Below, in pieces: positions 1-6,383 of a DNA stretch of 25,018 nt (within the stretch, counting starts at the first letter, position 1; each line of letters begins with the position of its first letter). The stretch is taken from positions 1-25,018 of the forward strand of contig CAXQZU010000053.1 in the NCBI GenBank assembly GCA_964228555.1. Reading direction: 5' to 3'. Source of the DNA: CAXQZU01 sp964228555 (GTDB lineage: Bacteria; Planctomycetota; PLA2; JAEUHO01). Below the pieces are notes generated by a model, which searched no databases, was not told the origin of the DNA, and saw only the letters and a list, made by a program, of their open reading frames with translations. A program made the position numbers and the translations under genes.

Positions 1-3
1 GCT

Positions 4-32
4 GGGGGGTGGGGGGTGGGCGCGGGAGGGGG
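4..32 (+). other. Potential G-quadruplex tract
   Basis: Five runs of G (4-9, 11-16, 18-20, 24-26, 28-32) are separated by loops of 1, 1, 3 and 1 bases, which fits the classical G-quadruplex pattern. It lies just beyond the 3' end of the small heat-shock gene, with the G-rich strand opposite to that gene's mRNA. What it does, if anything, is unknown. Confidence 0.45.
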
Positions 33-75
33 AGCGAGAGGGCGTGAAGGCGGGGGCAGGCCGCGAGGGCGCGGC

Positions 76-537
76 CTACTTCACCTTCAGCGTCTTGGGC
101 TTGGCCTTCTCGCTCTTGGGGACCTGCACCGTGAGCACGCCGTCCTTGAAGCTGGCCTCGGCCTTGTCGGCGTCCACGGCCTTGGGCAGGGTGATGGAGC
201 GCTGGAAGGATCCGTAGGCGCGCTCCACGCGGTGCCAGCCCTTGCCTTGCTGCTCCTCCTCGCGCTTCTTCTCGCCCGTGATCACGAGCGTGTTGTTCTC
301 CAGCGTGATCGTCACGTCCTCCTTGGCCACGCCGGGCAGCTCGGCGTGCACCTGGTAGGCGGACTCCGTCTCCGAGACGTCCAGCGCCGGCTTGAGCAGG
401 CGGTCGACCTCGCCGTTGCCGAACGGGTCCGGCCAGCGGCCCAGGGGCATCCAGTCGTCCAGCAGGCGACCGAAGGGCACGAGGTCCGTCGGTTCGCGGT
501 GTGCGGAGCGCTGCAGGGTGCGGGGCAGGGTCGTCAT
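76..537 (-). CDS. Small heat-shock protein, Hsp20/alpha-crystallin family
   Basis: A 153-residue ATP-independent holdase chaperone of the cytoplasm that binds unfolding proteins. The alpha-crystallin domain covers roughly residues 53-153. It shows the family signatures AELPGV near the start of the domain, NNTLVITGEKK in the middle, and FKDGVLTVQVPK near the end. The C-terminus PKTLKVK takes the place of the usual IXI assembly motif. The N-terminal 50 residues are variable, as is normal for the family. I chose the ATG at 537 because GGAGG lies 7 bases upstream; an in-frame ATG at 588 would add 17 residues without family support. The stop is TAG. The gene stands alone on the minus strand, with a 326-base non-coding region on its promoter side that carries repeated 11-mers. 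Length and motifs are ordinary for the family. Confidence 0.95.
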   Translation of the reverse strand: MTTLPRTLQRSAHREPTDLVPFGRLLDDWMPLGRWPDPFGNGEVDRLLKPALDVSETESAYQVHAELPGVAKEDVTITLENNTLVITGEKKREEEQQGKGWHRVERAYGSFQRSITLPKAVDADKAEASFKDGVLTVQVPKSEKAKPKTLKVK

Positions 538-863
538 CGTGGGTCCTCCATGGCTGTGCCGGCTCCCGGCACGACCACCCATCGACAAGCAACGCCCGGG
601 CCATGAGCGGGCCCCGCCTGCGGGCCGCGGGCGCGCCGCCCCCGCGCCCGCTCACGGCGCGCTGCACGCCGTCGCCGTGCAGGATTGGCAACCGTCCCCA
701 AGCACCCTGCCAGCGCGGCATGCCGTCGCGTGCGCGGCATGCTTGCCGTGCCCGCCTACGCAGGCCGCAGGCTAGCCGAGCGGCAGGTGCAACGCGCCGT
801 CCCCCAGCAGGCCTGGCGCCGTCATCGCCGCAGGTGCATGCCGCGCCCGGGCGCCTGCGAGGC
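538..863. other. Non-coding region upstream of hsp20
   Basis: There is no convincing gene in these 326 bases. The right part is the 3' side of the DUF4139 gene and the left part is the promoter side of hsp20. The stretch holds three copies of one 11-mer (713-723, 732-742, and inverted at 836-846) and an 8-bp inverted repeat at 718-742. I see no CIRCE element (TTAGCACTC-N9-GAGTGCTAA) and no convincing sigma-32 promoter. The long open frames crossing it are a by-product of high GC. Confidence 0.6.
713..846. repeat. Three copies of the 11-mer GCGCGGCATGC
   Basis: GCGCGGCATGC occurs at 713-723 and 732-742 as a direct repeat with 19-base periodicity, and its exact reverse complement occurs at 836-846. 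The first two copies also form an inverted repeat, GCATGCCG (718-725) against CGGCATGC (735-742) with a 9-base loop. The cluster is in the only sizeable intergenic region on the promoter side of the heat-shock gene, so an operator role is possible but is inference. Confidence 0.4.
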
Positions 864-2672
864 TCAACGCACGTAGAAGCCGAAGCGGTAGGTGAGGGTC
901 TTGGACTGGCCGGGCTCGAGGGTGAGGTCCCAGGCGACGTCGCTGTGGTTGTTGACGGCGTAGGCGCCACCGGACCAGTCCTCGGCCTTGAGGTCGTTGA
1001 CGAGCACGCGGCCTGCGTCGGATGCTTCCTCGACCTTGCCGCCCACCGAGACGGTGACGCGCAGCGGGGAGGCCTCCTTGCGGAAGGAGGTCACCGTGAT
1101 CGTGCCCTGCTTGAGCACCAGCGAGTAGGCGTCGCCCGACCAGGAGAGCGCGTTGGAGCGCCGCTCCAGCTCGCGCTCCTCGTAGCGCCCGCGCAGGTCT
1201 ACCGCGACGGTCATCGGCAGCAGGGTCTTGGCGCCCGGCGAGGTGTAGCGCAGCACGTCCTGCCCCAGGGGCAGGTCGCCCTTGAGCAGCAGGGCGGCGC
1301 CGGTGGTCCAGGGCTGGGTGCCCGTGTTGGCGAGCTCGAGCTCGTGCCACACGAGGCTGGCCGGGGCGCGACGGGGGCCCCGGGTGGGCGCTGCGGAGGC
1401 GGCCTTGGCGCTCTGGTAGACGTGCTCGCCCGAGCGCTGGTTGCGCACCACCTCCACGTCCAGCGTGTAGAGGTGGCGCAGCGGCGCGGTGGCCTGCCAC
1501 AGGGGCACCGTGGCCCGTGCCCCGCGCGCGAGGCTCAGGCGCCCGACCGGGTAGACGAACAGGTCCTGCTCGCTGCGTCCCACGAGCTCGGCTGGCGTCG
1601 CCGGGGCCGTGTCGCCTTCCTGCACGGCCAGCTCCGACTGGTCGTTGCCGAAGGCACGGCTGGAGTTCGACAGCATCTGCTGGGCCAGCTGCGGCGCTGC
1701 CGACTGCAGCGCCCCGCGCATGGCGCCCTCCAGGCTCAGGGGCGAGACCACGTCGCGGAAGCGGAACGAGGGCACGCCGACGACCAGGTCCACGGCCGCG
1801 TCCTGCACGTCCTCGGACTCGTTGAGGATCTCGCCCTGCAGCGCCAGCCGCGCGTCGGACTCGAGCGCGCCGCCCACGCGGTAGGTGGGGATCCAGTGCA
1901 GGCCCTCGGCGAAGTAGAGCAGCCGCAGGCCCACCGGCTTGCCGGCCGAGGCGGCCCCGAAGTCGAAGGAGAGGCGCTTGGCGCGCTTCACGACGCGCTC
2001 CGTGCGCAGCAGGCGCGTGGCGAGGTCCTTGCCCGACACGCTGCGCACCTCGGCCACCGGCAGCGCGATGCGCGTGTCGCCGGCCTGCAGCACGACGAGC
2101 TGCCCGCCCAGCGGCGCCACCTCGGTGACGGCCTCGCCCGCCGGGCCGCCCTCGGGCCCGGCCGGCGCGGGCTCCGGCGCGGCGGGCTGCTCGAGCAGCT
2201 CGAGCACCCCCTCCACGTCGGCCGCCCCCTGGCGCGTGAGGCCCAGCGTGACGCGCCGGCCCACGTTGGCGCGCAGCAGCTCCAGCGGCGTGACCGCCGC
2301 CGTCTCGCGCGTGCGCGTCGTGCGCGTCGCGTGCCAGGCCGAGCGCATGGCGAGCACCCGCTCGTCGTCCTTGCCGGTCACGGCCCACACGCAGCCCAGC
2401 ACCGCGGCCTCGGGCACGGCGTCCGTGAAGGCCTGGCCGCGCGCGTCGGCCGTGCCCTGCGCGGCCTTCACGTACAGGGCGTAGCCGTCCTTGAAGACCA
2501 CCACGCGCTCGGTGGCCAGCGTGAGCCGGCCGGGCTCCGTGGCCGCCTGCGCCTCCGCCGGCTCGCCCGCGCCGGCGGGGCTGAGGCCGCAGAGCACGCC
2601 CAGCAGCGCCCACGCGCCCGCCCAGCAGGCTGTACGCCGCACGCCGCCACGCCCATCGCTTGCCTTGCGCAT
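864..2672 (-). CDS. Secreted DUF4139-domain protein
   Basis: A 602-residue protein of unknown biochemical function. Residues 1-36 form a signal peptide with basic residues, a hydrophobic stretch (ACWAGAWALLGVLCGL) and small residues before GAG|EPAE. The next part has the DUF4139-family opening, VVVFKDGYALYVKA followed by AVLGCVWAV. The DUF4139 region proper covers the second half and includes the diagnostic LRLLYFAEGLHWIPTYRVGG and, near the end, LEPGQSKTLTYRFGFYVR. The family is predicted to be rich in beta-sandwich structure and to sit outside the cytoplasm. The ATG at 2672 has GGAGG about 7 bases upstream and a -10-like TACGCT about 28 bases upstream, so the start is firm. The stop is TGA. 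A Glu/Pro/Ala-rich patch near residues 160-185 is probably a linker. It is a single-gene unit upstream of hsp20 on the same strand. No enzymatic motif is visible. Confidence 0.85.
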   Translation of the reverse strand: MRKASDGRGGVRRTACWAGAWALLGVLCGLSPAGAGEPAEAQAATEPGRLTLATERVVVFKDGYALYVKAAQGTADARGQAFTDAVPEAAVLGCVWAVTGKDDERVLAMRSAWHATRTTRTRETAAVTPLELLRANVGRRVTLGLTRQGAADVEGVLELLEQPAAPEPAPAGPEGGPAGEAVTEVAPLGGQLVVLQAGDTRIALPVAEVRSVSGKDLATRLLRTERVVKRAKRLSFDFGAASAGKPVGLRLLYFAEGLHWIPTYRVGGALESDARLALQGEILNESEDVQDAAVDLVVGVPSFRFRDVVSPLSLEGAMRGALQSAAPQLAQQMLSNSSRAFGNDQSELAVQEGDTAPATPAELVGRSEQDLFVYPVGRLSLARGARATVPLWQATAPLRHLYTLDVEVVRNQRSGEHVYQSAKAASAAPTRGPRRAPASLVWHELELANTGTQPWTTGAALLLKGDLPLGQDVLRYTSPGAKTLLPMTVAVDLRGRYEERELERRSNALSWSGDAYSLVLKQGTITVTSFRKEASPLRVTVSVGGKVEEASDAGRVLVNDLKAEDWSGGAYAVNNHSDVAWDLTLEPGQSKTLTYRFGFYVR

Positions 2673-2700
2673 GACTGACCTCCGGGAACCGTGCCCCGGC

Positions 2701-2706
2701 AGCGTA
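2701..2706 (-). promoter_or_regulatory. -10-like TACGCT for the DUF4139 gene
   Basis: TACGCT on the minus strand ends 28 bases before the ATG at 2672, leaving room for a short leader with its GGAGG site. No -35 is evident. Confidence 0.4.
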
Positions 2707-2739
2707 GCCCGGCGGACGCAGCGGCCGGCGCGACCCGCG

Positions 2740-3651
2740 CTAGTCGGGCGTGCGGAAGGGCTCCAGCGCCCGCAGCAGCAGGGCGCGCGTGGCGGGCGTG
2801 GCCTCGGTGAGGGGCAGGCGCAGGGCGCCGTCCTCCAGCAGGCCTAGGGCGAGCAGCGCGGCCTTGCAGGGGATGGGGTTGGGCTCGACGAAGAGGGCGT
2901 GGTGCAGGGGGGCGAGGCGCTCGTGGAGCGCCAGCGCCTGCGGGAAGCGGCCCTCCAGCGCCAGCCGCACCATGCTGGCCACCGGGTGGGGCACGACGTT
3001 GCTGCTGACGCTGATGGCGCCGACGGCGCCCAGCGCGATCATCGGCAGCGTGAGGCCGTCGTCGCCCGAGAGCACCGGCACGCGCGCCGCGAGGCGCAGG
3101 TCGGTGACGCGCGCGACGCTGCCGGTCTCCTTGATGGCCAGGATGCCGCCGGCCTCGGCGCAGCGGCGCACGGTGTCGACCTCGATGGAGACCACCGAGC
3201 GGCCGGGGATGTGGTAGAGCACCGCCGGCAGGCCGCCGCGGTCCACGATGGCGCGCACGTGGCGGTAGATGCCCTCCTGCGTGGGCTTGCTGTAGTAGGG
3301 CGTCACCACGAGGCAGGCGTCGGCGCCGGCCGCGCGGGCCTCCTGCGTGAGGTGCACCGAGTGGTGCGTGTCGTAGGTGCCCGTGCCGGCCACGACGGGC
3401 ACGCGCCCGGCCGCCGCCTGCACCGTGGCCTCGATCACCGTGCGGCGCTCGGCGTCGGAGAGCGTGGGCGACTCGCCGGTCGTGCCGCAGGGCACGAGGA
3501 AGGACACGCCCGCTGCGACCTGCGCCTGCACCAGCCGCTGCAGAGCCGGCACGTCCACCTGGGCGCCGCGGAAGGGCGTCACCAGCGCGGTGCCGCAGCC
3601 GCGCAGGGCGAGCGGGGCGCGGCCGGCCGGGGGGGAGGCCGGTGCGCTCAC
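2740..3651 (-). CDS. dapA: 4-hydroxy-tetrahydrodipicolinate synthase family protein
   Basis: A 303-residue cytoplasmic class I aldolase. DapA condenses pyruvate with aspartate semialdehyde at the first committed step of lysine and diaminopimelate synthesis. The key residues are in place: GTTGES with Thr57-Thr58, Tyr146 in YHIPGRS, and the Schiff-base Lys174 in AIKETG. Tyr and Lys are 28 residues apart, as in the E. coli enzyme (133 and 161). The barrel start GCGTALVTPF and the Gly-rich VGAISVSSN segment also match. The start is the GTG at 3651, which overlaps the TGA of the upstream pdxJ-like gene (GTGA, 4 bases) and implies translational coupling. The open frame continues upstream for hundreds of codons, but only because of GC bias. 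The stop is TAG. Other members of the superfamily, such as N-acetylneuraminate lyase, share the fold, but the motifs favour DapA. Confidence 0.93.
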   Translation of the reverse strand: MSAPASPPAGRAPLALRGCGTALVTPFRGAQVDVPALQRLVQAQVAAGVSFLVPCGTTGESPTLSDAERRTVIEATVQAAAGRVPVVAGTGTYDTHHSVHLTQEARAAGADACLVVTPYYSKPTQEGIYRHVRAIVDRGGLPAVLYHIPGRSVVSIEVDTVRRCAEAGGILAIKETGSVARVTDLRLAARVPVLSGDDGLTLPMIALGAVGAISVSSNVVPHPVASMVRLALEGRFPQALALHERLAPLHHALFVEPNPIPCKAALLALGLLEDGALRLPLTEATPATRALLLRALEPFRTPD

Positions 3652-4340
3652 GCCTCGCCCTCGGGGGCCTGCCGCGAGCCCGCGGCAATCTCGGCGCGCA
3701 GGTCGCGCACGGCCTGCGTGAGGCCCGTGAAGACGGAACGCGAGAGTGCCTCGAAGCCGACGTGGGCCTCCTCGAGGTCCTCGAGGCTGGCGACGCGCGC
3801 GAGCGTGCCGGCGTCCAGCCCGCCCCCCGCGCACACGCGCAGGCCCACCTGGCGCGCCGTGCTGGCAGCGCCGAGCACCGTGCGGAACTCCATCACCTTG
3901 CGGGCGTCCTGCGTGGCGGCGCCCAGCGCATGCGTGTCCAGGTCGGCCCAGGCGGCGCCGGCCTCGTTGGCCAGCAGCACGGCGTCCTCGCGCGCAGGGA
4001 TGCGCAAGGCCACGGCCAGCCCGCCCGCGGCCAGCTGCTCCACGAGGGGCGTGAGCACGGCGGCCGTGCTGCCCTCGCGGGGCACGAGGCAGACGCGCTG
4101 CGGGCGCATGCGCAGCGCCGCCTGCACGGCGGCGGCCTCGGGCGGGATGTCCAGCAGCAGCGCGCCGTCGAGCCGCCGGCACAGGTCGGCGGCCTCCGCC
4201 TCGTCGCCCAGCGTGAGGCGCACGCCGGCCGCACCGCCCAGCATCGCGGCATGGGCCAGCGCGTGCAGGTCCGGCGTGCGGCCGCGCGGGGCACCGCGCA
4301 GCGCGGCGAAGGGATCGAGGCTCACGACGAGGCGCAGCAT
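3648..4340 (-). CDS. PdxJ-family protein lacking canonical catalytic histidines
   Basis: A 230-residue TIM-barrel protein aligning over its length to pyridoxine 5'-phosphate synthase. Anchors are the N-terminal VSLDPFAALR (VNVDHVATLR in PdxJ), DIPPEAAAVQAALRMRP then CLVPRE (EMAPTEEM...IKPDQVTLVPE), and the C-terminal CAGGGLD and SVFTGLTQAVRDL. By eye, almost every catalytic position differs. The HLREDRRH loop reads TLGDEAEA, so both histidines and the arginines are gone. The glutamate of the EMAP motif is Asp. AGHGL is AGGGL, and the later NIGH is HVGF. The gene may therefore encode a diverged enzyme or a non-catalytic barrel rather than a working vitamin B6 enzyme. I chose the ATG at 4340 because a -10-like TAGGCT ends exactly 6 bases before it; a GTG at 4343 is the alternative. 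Its TGA overlaps the dapA start. Confidence 0.75.
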   Translation of the reverse strand: MLRLVVSLDPFAALRGAPRGRTPDLHALAHAAMLGGAAGVRLTLGDEAEAADLCRRLDGALLLDIPPEAAAVQAALRMRPQRVCLVPREGSTAAVLTPLVEQLAAGGLAVALRIPAREDAVLLANEAGAAWADLDTHALGAATQDARKVMEFRTVLGAASTARQVGLRVCAGGGLDAGTLARVASLEDLEEAHVGFEALSRSVFTGLTQAVRDLRAEIAAGSRQAPEGEA

Positions 4341-4346
4341 CACCCC

Positions 4347-4352
4347 AGCCTA
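4347..4352 (-). promoter_or_regulatory. -10-like TAGGCT, leaderless pdxJ-like gene
   Basis: TAGGCT on the minus strand is followed by 6 bases and then the ATG at 4340. There is no Shine-Dalgarno between them, so the mRNA would start at or next to the start codon. Confidence 0.5.
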
Positions 4353-4401
4353 CCGCCGCCCTGCCCGGGACGATGCGCATGCGGCGCGCGCGGGCCTCGG
4401 G

Positions 4402-4407
4402 TACTAC
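4402..4407 (+). promoter_or_regulatory. -10-like TACTAC, leaderless rsmD
   Basis: TACTAC ends 6 bases before the ATG at 4414 and lacks a ribosome binding site. It lies 50 bases from the divergent pdxJ-like -10. Confidence 0.45.
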
Positions 4408-4413
4408 AGGCGC

Positions 4414-4959
4414 ATGCGCATCCTCGCGGGACGCTTCAAGGGCCGGGCGCTGCCGGTGCCGCCTGCGGCACGGCCCGCCGGCTCGCGCCTGCGCACCAGC
4501 CTCTTCGGCGTGCTGGGCGCCTCGCTGGACGGTGCGCGCGTGCTCGACGTGTGCGCCGGCGCGGGGGGGCTGGGCCTGGAGGCGCTGTCGCGGGGTGCCG
4601 CGCGCGTGGTGTTGCTGGACCGCGACCCGGGCACGGTGCGCATGCTCACGCAGTGGATCGAGCACGTGGGCGCGTCGGCGGCTGCCTTGGCCGTGCGTGG
4701 CGATGCACTCGAGCACGCCTGGCCCGAGGGCCCCTTCGACGTGGTGCTGCTCGACCCACCGTTCGACTTCTGGGGCGACGGCCGCGCCGCGCGCCTGCTG
4801 GAGCGCGCGCAGGAGGCGCTGGCGGCCGGGGGGCGGGCCGTGGTCAAGCTGCCCTCGCGCCAGGAACTGCCTGCGGGCCACGCCTGGCGCCTGCGCGACA
4901 GGCGCCGTGCGGGCGACGTGGACTTCGCCATCCTCGAGCGTCTGCCCGACGCGCGCTGA
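4414..4959 (+). CDS. rsmD: 16S rRNA (guanine966-N2)-methyltransferase RsmD
   Basis: A 181-residue S-adenosylmethionine-dependent methyltransferase that modifies G966 of 16S rRNA on the assembling 30S subunit. The protein begins with the family hallmark MRILAGRFKGRAL (IIAGxxRGRxL). SRLRTSLFGVLG matches the conserved R-x-R-x-x-L-F-x-x-L helix. Motif I is LDVCAGAGGLGLEALSRGA, and the catalytic motif is FDVVLLDPPF, a DPPF variant of the DPPY tetrapeptide. Length is slightly below that of E. coli RsmD (198). The start ATG at 4414 is fixed by the family N-terminus and by a -10-like hexamer 6 bases upstream. The stop is TGA. It diverges from the pdxJ-like gene and is followed by a 161-base gap. Confidence 0.92.
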   Translation: MRILAGRFKGRALPVPPAARPAGSRLRTSLFGVLGASLDGARVLDVCAGAGGLGLEALSRGAARVVLLDRDPGTVRMLTQWIEHVGASAAALAVRGDALEHAWPEGPFDVVLLDPPFDFWGDGRAARLLERAQEALAAGGRAVVKLPSRQELPAGHAWRLRDRRRAGDVDFAILERLPDAR

Positions 4960-5106
4960 GTGCCGGGCTCGCGGTGCGCGCACGGCCAGAAATGGCCTCC
5001 GCAGGGCAGGCATCAAGGGGCCCGTGGCGGGGGCCGATCCTTCCGGGTGGCCGTCGGCGCGTGCCTGTACGGCCGGGCCTCGCCGACACGCGGGGTCGAC
5101 CTTCCG

Positions 5107-5112
5107 TAGACT
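5107..5112 (+). promoter_or_regulatory. -10-like TAGACT before the FlgM-like gene
   Basis: TAGACT is followed by 8 bases and a GTG at 5121, with no Shine-Dalgarno between. The same hexamer precedes moaA and the crotonase gene. Confidence 0.45.
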
Positions 5113-5120
5113 GGTCCACG

Positions 5121-5357
5121 GTGGCCTACTCACCCCTCCACGACCCGAAAGCAGCGCCGGCGCCCTTGATCCCCGCCGAAGACCCGTCGCCGCTGCGCGC
5201 CATCGGCCCCGAGCGCCTGCGGGCGCTGCGCGAGGCCATCCTGAACGGGACCTACCCGATGCAGGACGCCGTCGAGGAGGGCCTGACGCGGCTCTTCGGC
5301 GGCGCGCGCGGCAGCGAGGGGCCCCCGGCCCCGCCCGCGCCGGACACCAAGGCCTAG
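5121..5357 (+). CDS. FlgM-like anti-sigma-28 family protein (probable)
   Basis: A small 78-residue protein. The central part, IGPERLRALREAILNGTYPM followed by QDAVEEGLTRLF, resembles the C-terminal half of FlgM, where the pattern R-hydrophobic-x-x-L-(R/K)-x-A-I-x-x-G-x-Y then A-x-G-L binds the flagellar sigma factor. FlgM holds sigma-28 inactive until the flagellar hook-basal body exports it. The N-terminal 30 residues are Pro/Ala-rich and probably disordered, as in FlgM; the C-terminal tail is Gly/Pro-rich. No other flagellar gene is in the window, so context does not help. The GTG start at 5121 is supported by TAGACT 8 bases upstream; no ribosome binding site or better in-frame start precedes the conserved part. 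The stop is TAG. It could instead be an unrelated short helical regulator. Confidence 0.6.
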   Translation: MAYSPLHDPKAAPAPLIPAEDPSPLRAIGPERLRALREAILNGTYPMQDAVEEGLTRLFGGARGSEGPPAPPAPDTKA

Positions 5358-5367
5358 CCGTCGGCCG

Positions 5368-5390
5368 GCCCCCCGGGGGGCGCCCCGGGC
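5368..5390. terminator. GC-rich inverted repeat after the FlgM-like gene
   Basis: A 14-base palindrome GCCCCCCGGGGGGC (5368-5381) overlaps a second, GGGGCGCCCC (5377-5386). It lies 10 bases after the TAG at 5355-5357 and just before the -10-like hexamer of the next gene. There is no T-tract. It may be a terminator hairpin or an operator. Confidence 0.35.
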
Positions 5391-5393
5391 CGG

Positions 5394-5399
5394 TAGCAT
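5394..5399 (+). promoter_or_regulatory. -10-like TAGCAT before the secreted unknown
   Basis: TAGCAT is followed by 7 bases and the GTG at 5407, with no ribosome binding site. This favours the GTG over downstream ATG codons. Confidence 0.4.
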
Positions 5400-5406
5400 C
5401 GTGGCC

Positions 5407-6381
5407 GTGAGGGCTCCCTCGCTTCCCATGATCCCGCATCCCGCCACGCGCGCCCGGATGCGCATGCGGCGGGCGATCCCGCGAACGGTGGCCCCGGCGC
5501 TGGGCCTGCTGCTGGGCCTGCTCGTGGCCACCCCCCGCCCCGCGCAAGCCGAGGGCGGCTGGTGGGGGGACCTCGACAAGGGCCTGGGCGTGCGGCTGGC
5601 CGACGTCGTGCAGTCGCCGGAGCGCTTCCGGGGCCGCTTGCTCACCTTCCCCTGCGTGTTCCACCGGGTCGAGCGCGAGTTCAACCCCCTGCGCACGCGC
5701 TTCCATGTCGAGCGCTACGACAACGTGTCGGTCTGGCCTGACGGCGCACCGCTCTGGCAGCGCGAGGCCTTTGCCCAGGATTTCCCGTTCCTGTACGTGG
5801 CTCGCGCGCATGCGCAGCGCGATGCCCTCGTGCAGCAGGCTACGTACACTCGGCTGGAGGTGACCGCCCGCATCGAGGCCATCGTGGACGGCTATCCCTT
5901 CCTCGAGGTCACGGCCGTGCGCGCGACGGGCCACAAGCTGGGCGCGCAGGTGATGGAACGCATGCTGGCCGGCGAGGTGTTCGGCAGCCAGGACAGCCCA
6001 GAGGCGCAGGAACTGGCGGTGCAGCGCTTCCGCGCCGCGCTGGAGGTGCTGCCCGACCTGGCACCCGTCTACGACCTGCGCATCCGCGAGCGGCTCGCGC
6101 AGGCCTTGCGCCGGCTCGGCCGCGACGAGGAGGCCGGGCGCCTCCTCGAGCCGCGCCGCCCGCCCGCTGCAGGCCTTGCCGAGGGCCGGGCAGGCGTGGG
6201 CACTCCCGGGGCCGGGCCGGCCTCCCGGGCCGTGGTGCGCACGGGCTCGCCCGACGGCGAGGAGGTGGTGGCCTCGCCGCCCGACGCCTTGCCCGCCGCG
6301 CCGCCCACGCCGGACCTGCCGCTGCCCGTGCCGGGCGAGGTGGCCCCTGCGCGGCGTGCGCGACTTCAGGGGGTGCGCTAG
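5407..6381 (+). CDS. Secreted protein of unknown function with TPR-like segment
   Basis: About 324 residues from the GTG at 5407. A signal peptide is clear: Arg-rich RARMRMRRAIPR, hydrophobic ALGLLLGLLVA, and a likely cut after PAQA before EGGWW. The exported domain (FRGRLLTFPCVFHRVERE, then RYDNVSVWPDGAPLWQREAF, then DFPFLYVAR) is of a kind I associate with conserved planctomycete hypotheticals; I cannot assign a function. Residues AVQRFRAALEVLP to LGRDEEAGRLLE look like one or two tetratricopeptide helical pairs. The C-terminal 80 residues are a Pro/Ala/Gly-rich linker. The start is uncertain: the GTG at 5407 fits the leaderless pattern but gives a signal of about 48 residues, whereas the ATG at 5458 gives a more typical signal of about 31 but has no ribosome binding site. 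The TAG stop is 2 bases before the next start. Confidence 0.75.
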   Translation: MRAPSLPMIPHPATRARMRMRRAIPRTVAPALGLLLGLLVATPRPAQAEGGWWGDLDKGLGVRLADVVQSPERFRGRLLTFPCVFHRVEREFNPLRTRFHVERYDNVSVWPDGAPLWQREAFAQDFPFLYVARAHAQRDALVQQATYTRLEVTARIEAIVDGYPFLEVTAVRATGHKLGAQVMERMLAGEVFGSQDSPEAQELAVQRFRAALEVLPDLAPVYDLRIRERLAQALRRLGRDEEAGRLLEPRRPPAAGLAEGRAGVGTPGAGPASRAVVRTGSPDGEEVVASPPDALPAAPPTPDLPLPVPGEVAPARRARLQGVR

Positions 6382-6383
6382 CC

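Noticed and set aside
538..863. CIRCE or sigma-32 promoter upstream of hsp20
   Set aside because: No TTAGCACTC-N9-GAGTGCTAA is present and no CTTGAA/CCCAT pair with correct spacing. A CTTGGGG followed by CAATCCT has far too short a spacer.
501..2678. Plus-strand 725-codon open frame opposite the DUF4139 gene
   Set aside because: The translation is low-complexity Arg/Gly/Leu/His and the minus strand has a signal peptide, ribosome binding site and domain match.
3648..4340. Frameshifted or decayed pdxJ pseudogene
   Set aside because: The frame is intact over full length, codon use matches neighbours, and a clean start and overlap with dapA are kept, so a diverged functional gene is more likely than decay.
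4984..4997. GGCCA-GAAA-TGGCC hairpin after rsmD as a terminator
   Set aside because: A 5-bp stem with a GNRA-type loop but no T-tract, 25 bases after the stop. Too weak to call; such stems are common at this GC content.
3652..5934. Upstream extension of the dapA frame to a 1064-codon open frame
   Set aside because: Nothing DapA-like precedes the GTG at 3651; the extension is antisense to rsmD and the secreted gene and overlaps the pdxJ-like gene in another frame.
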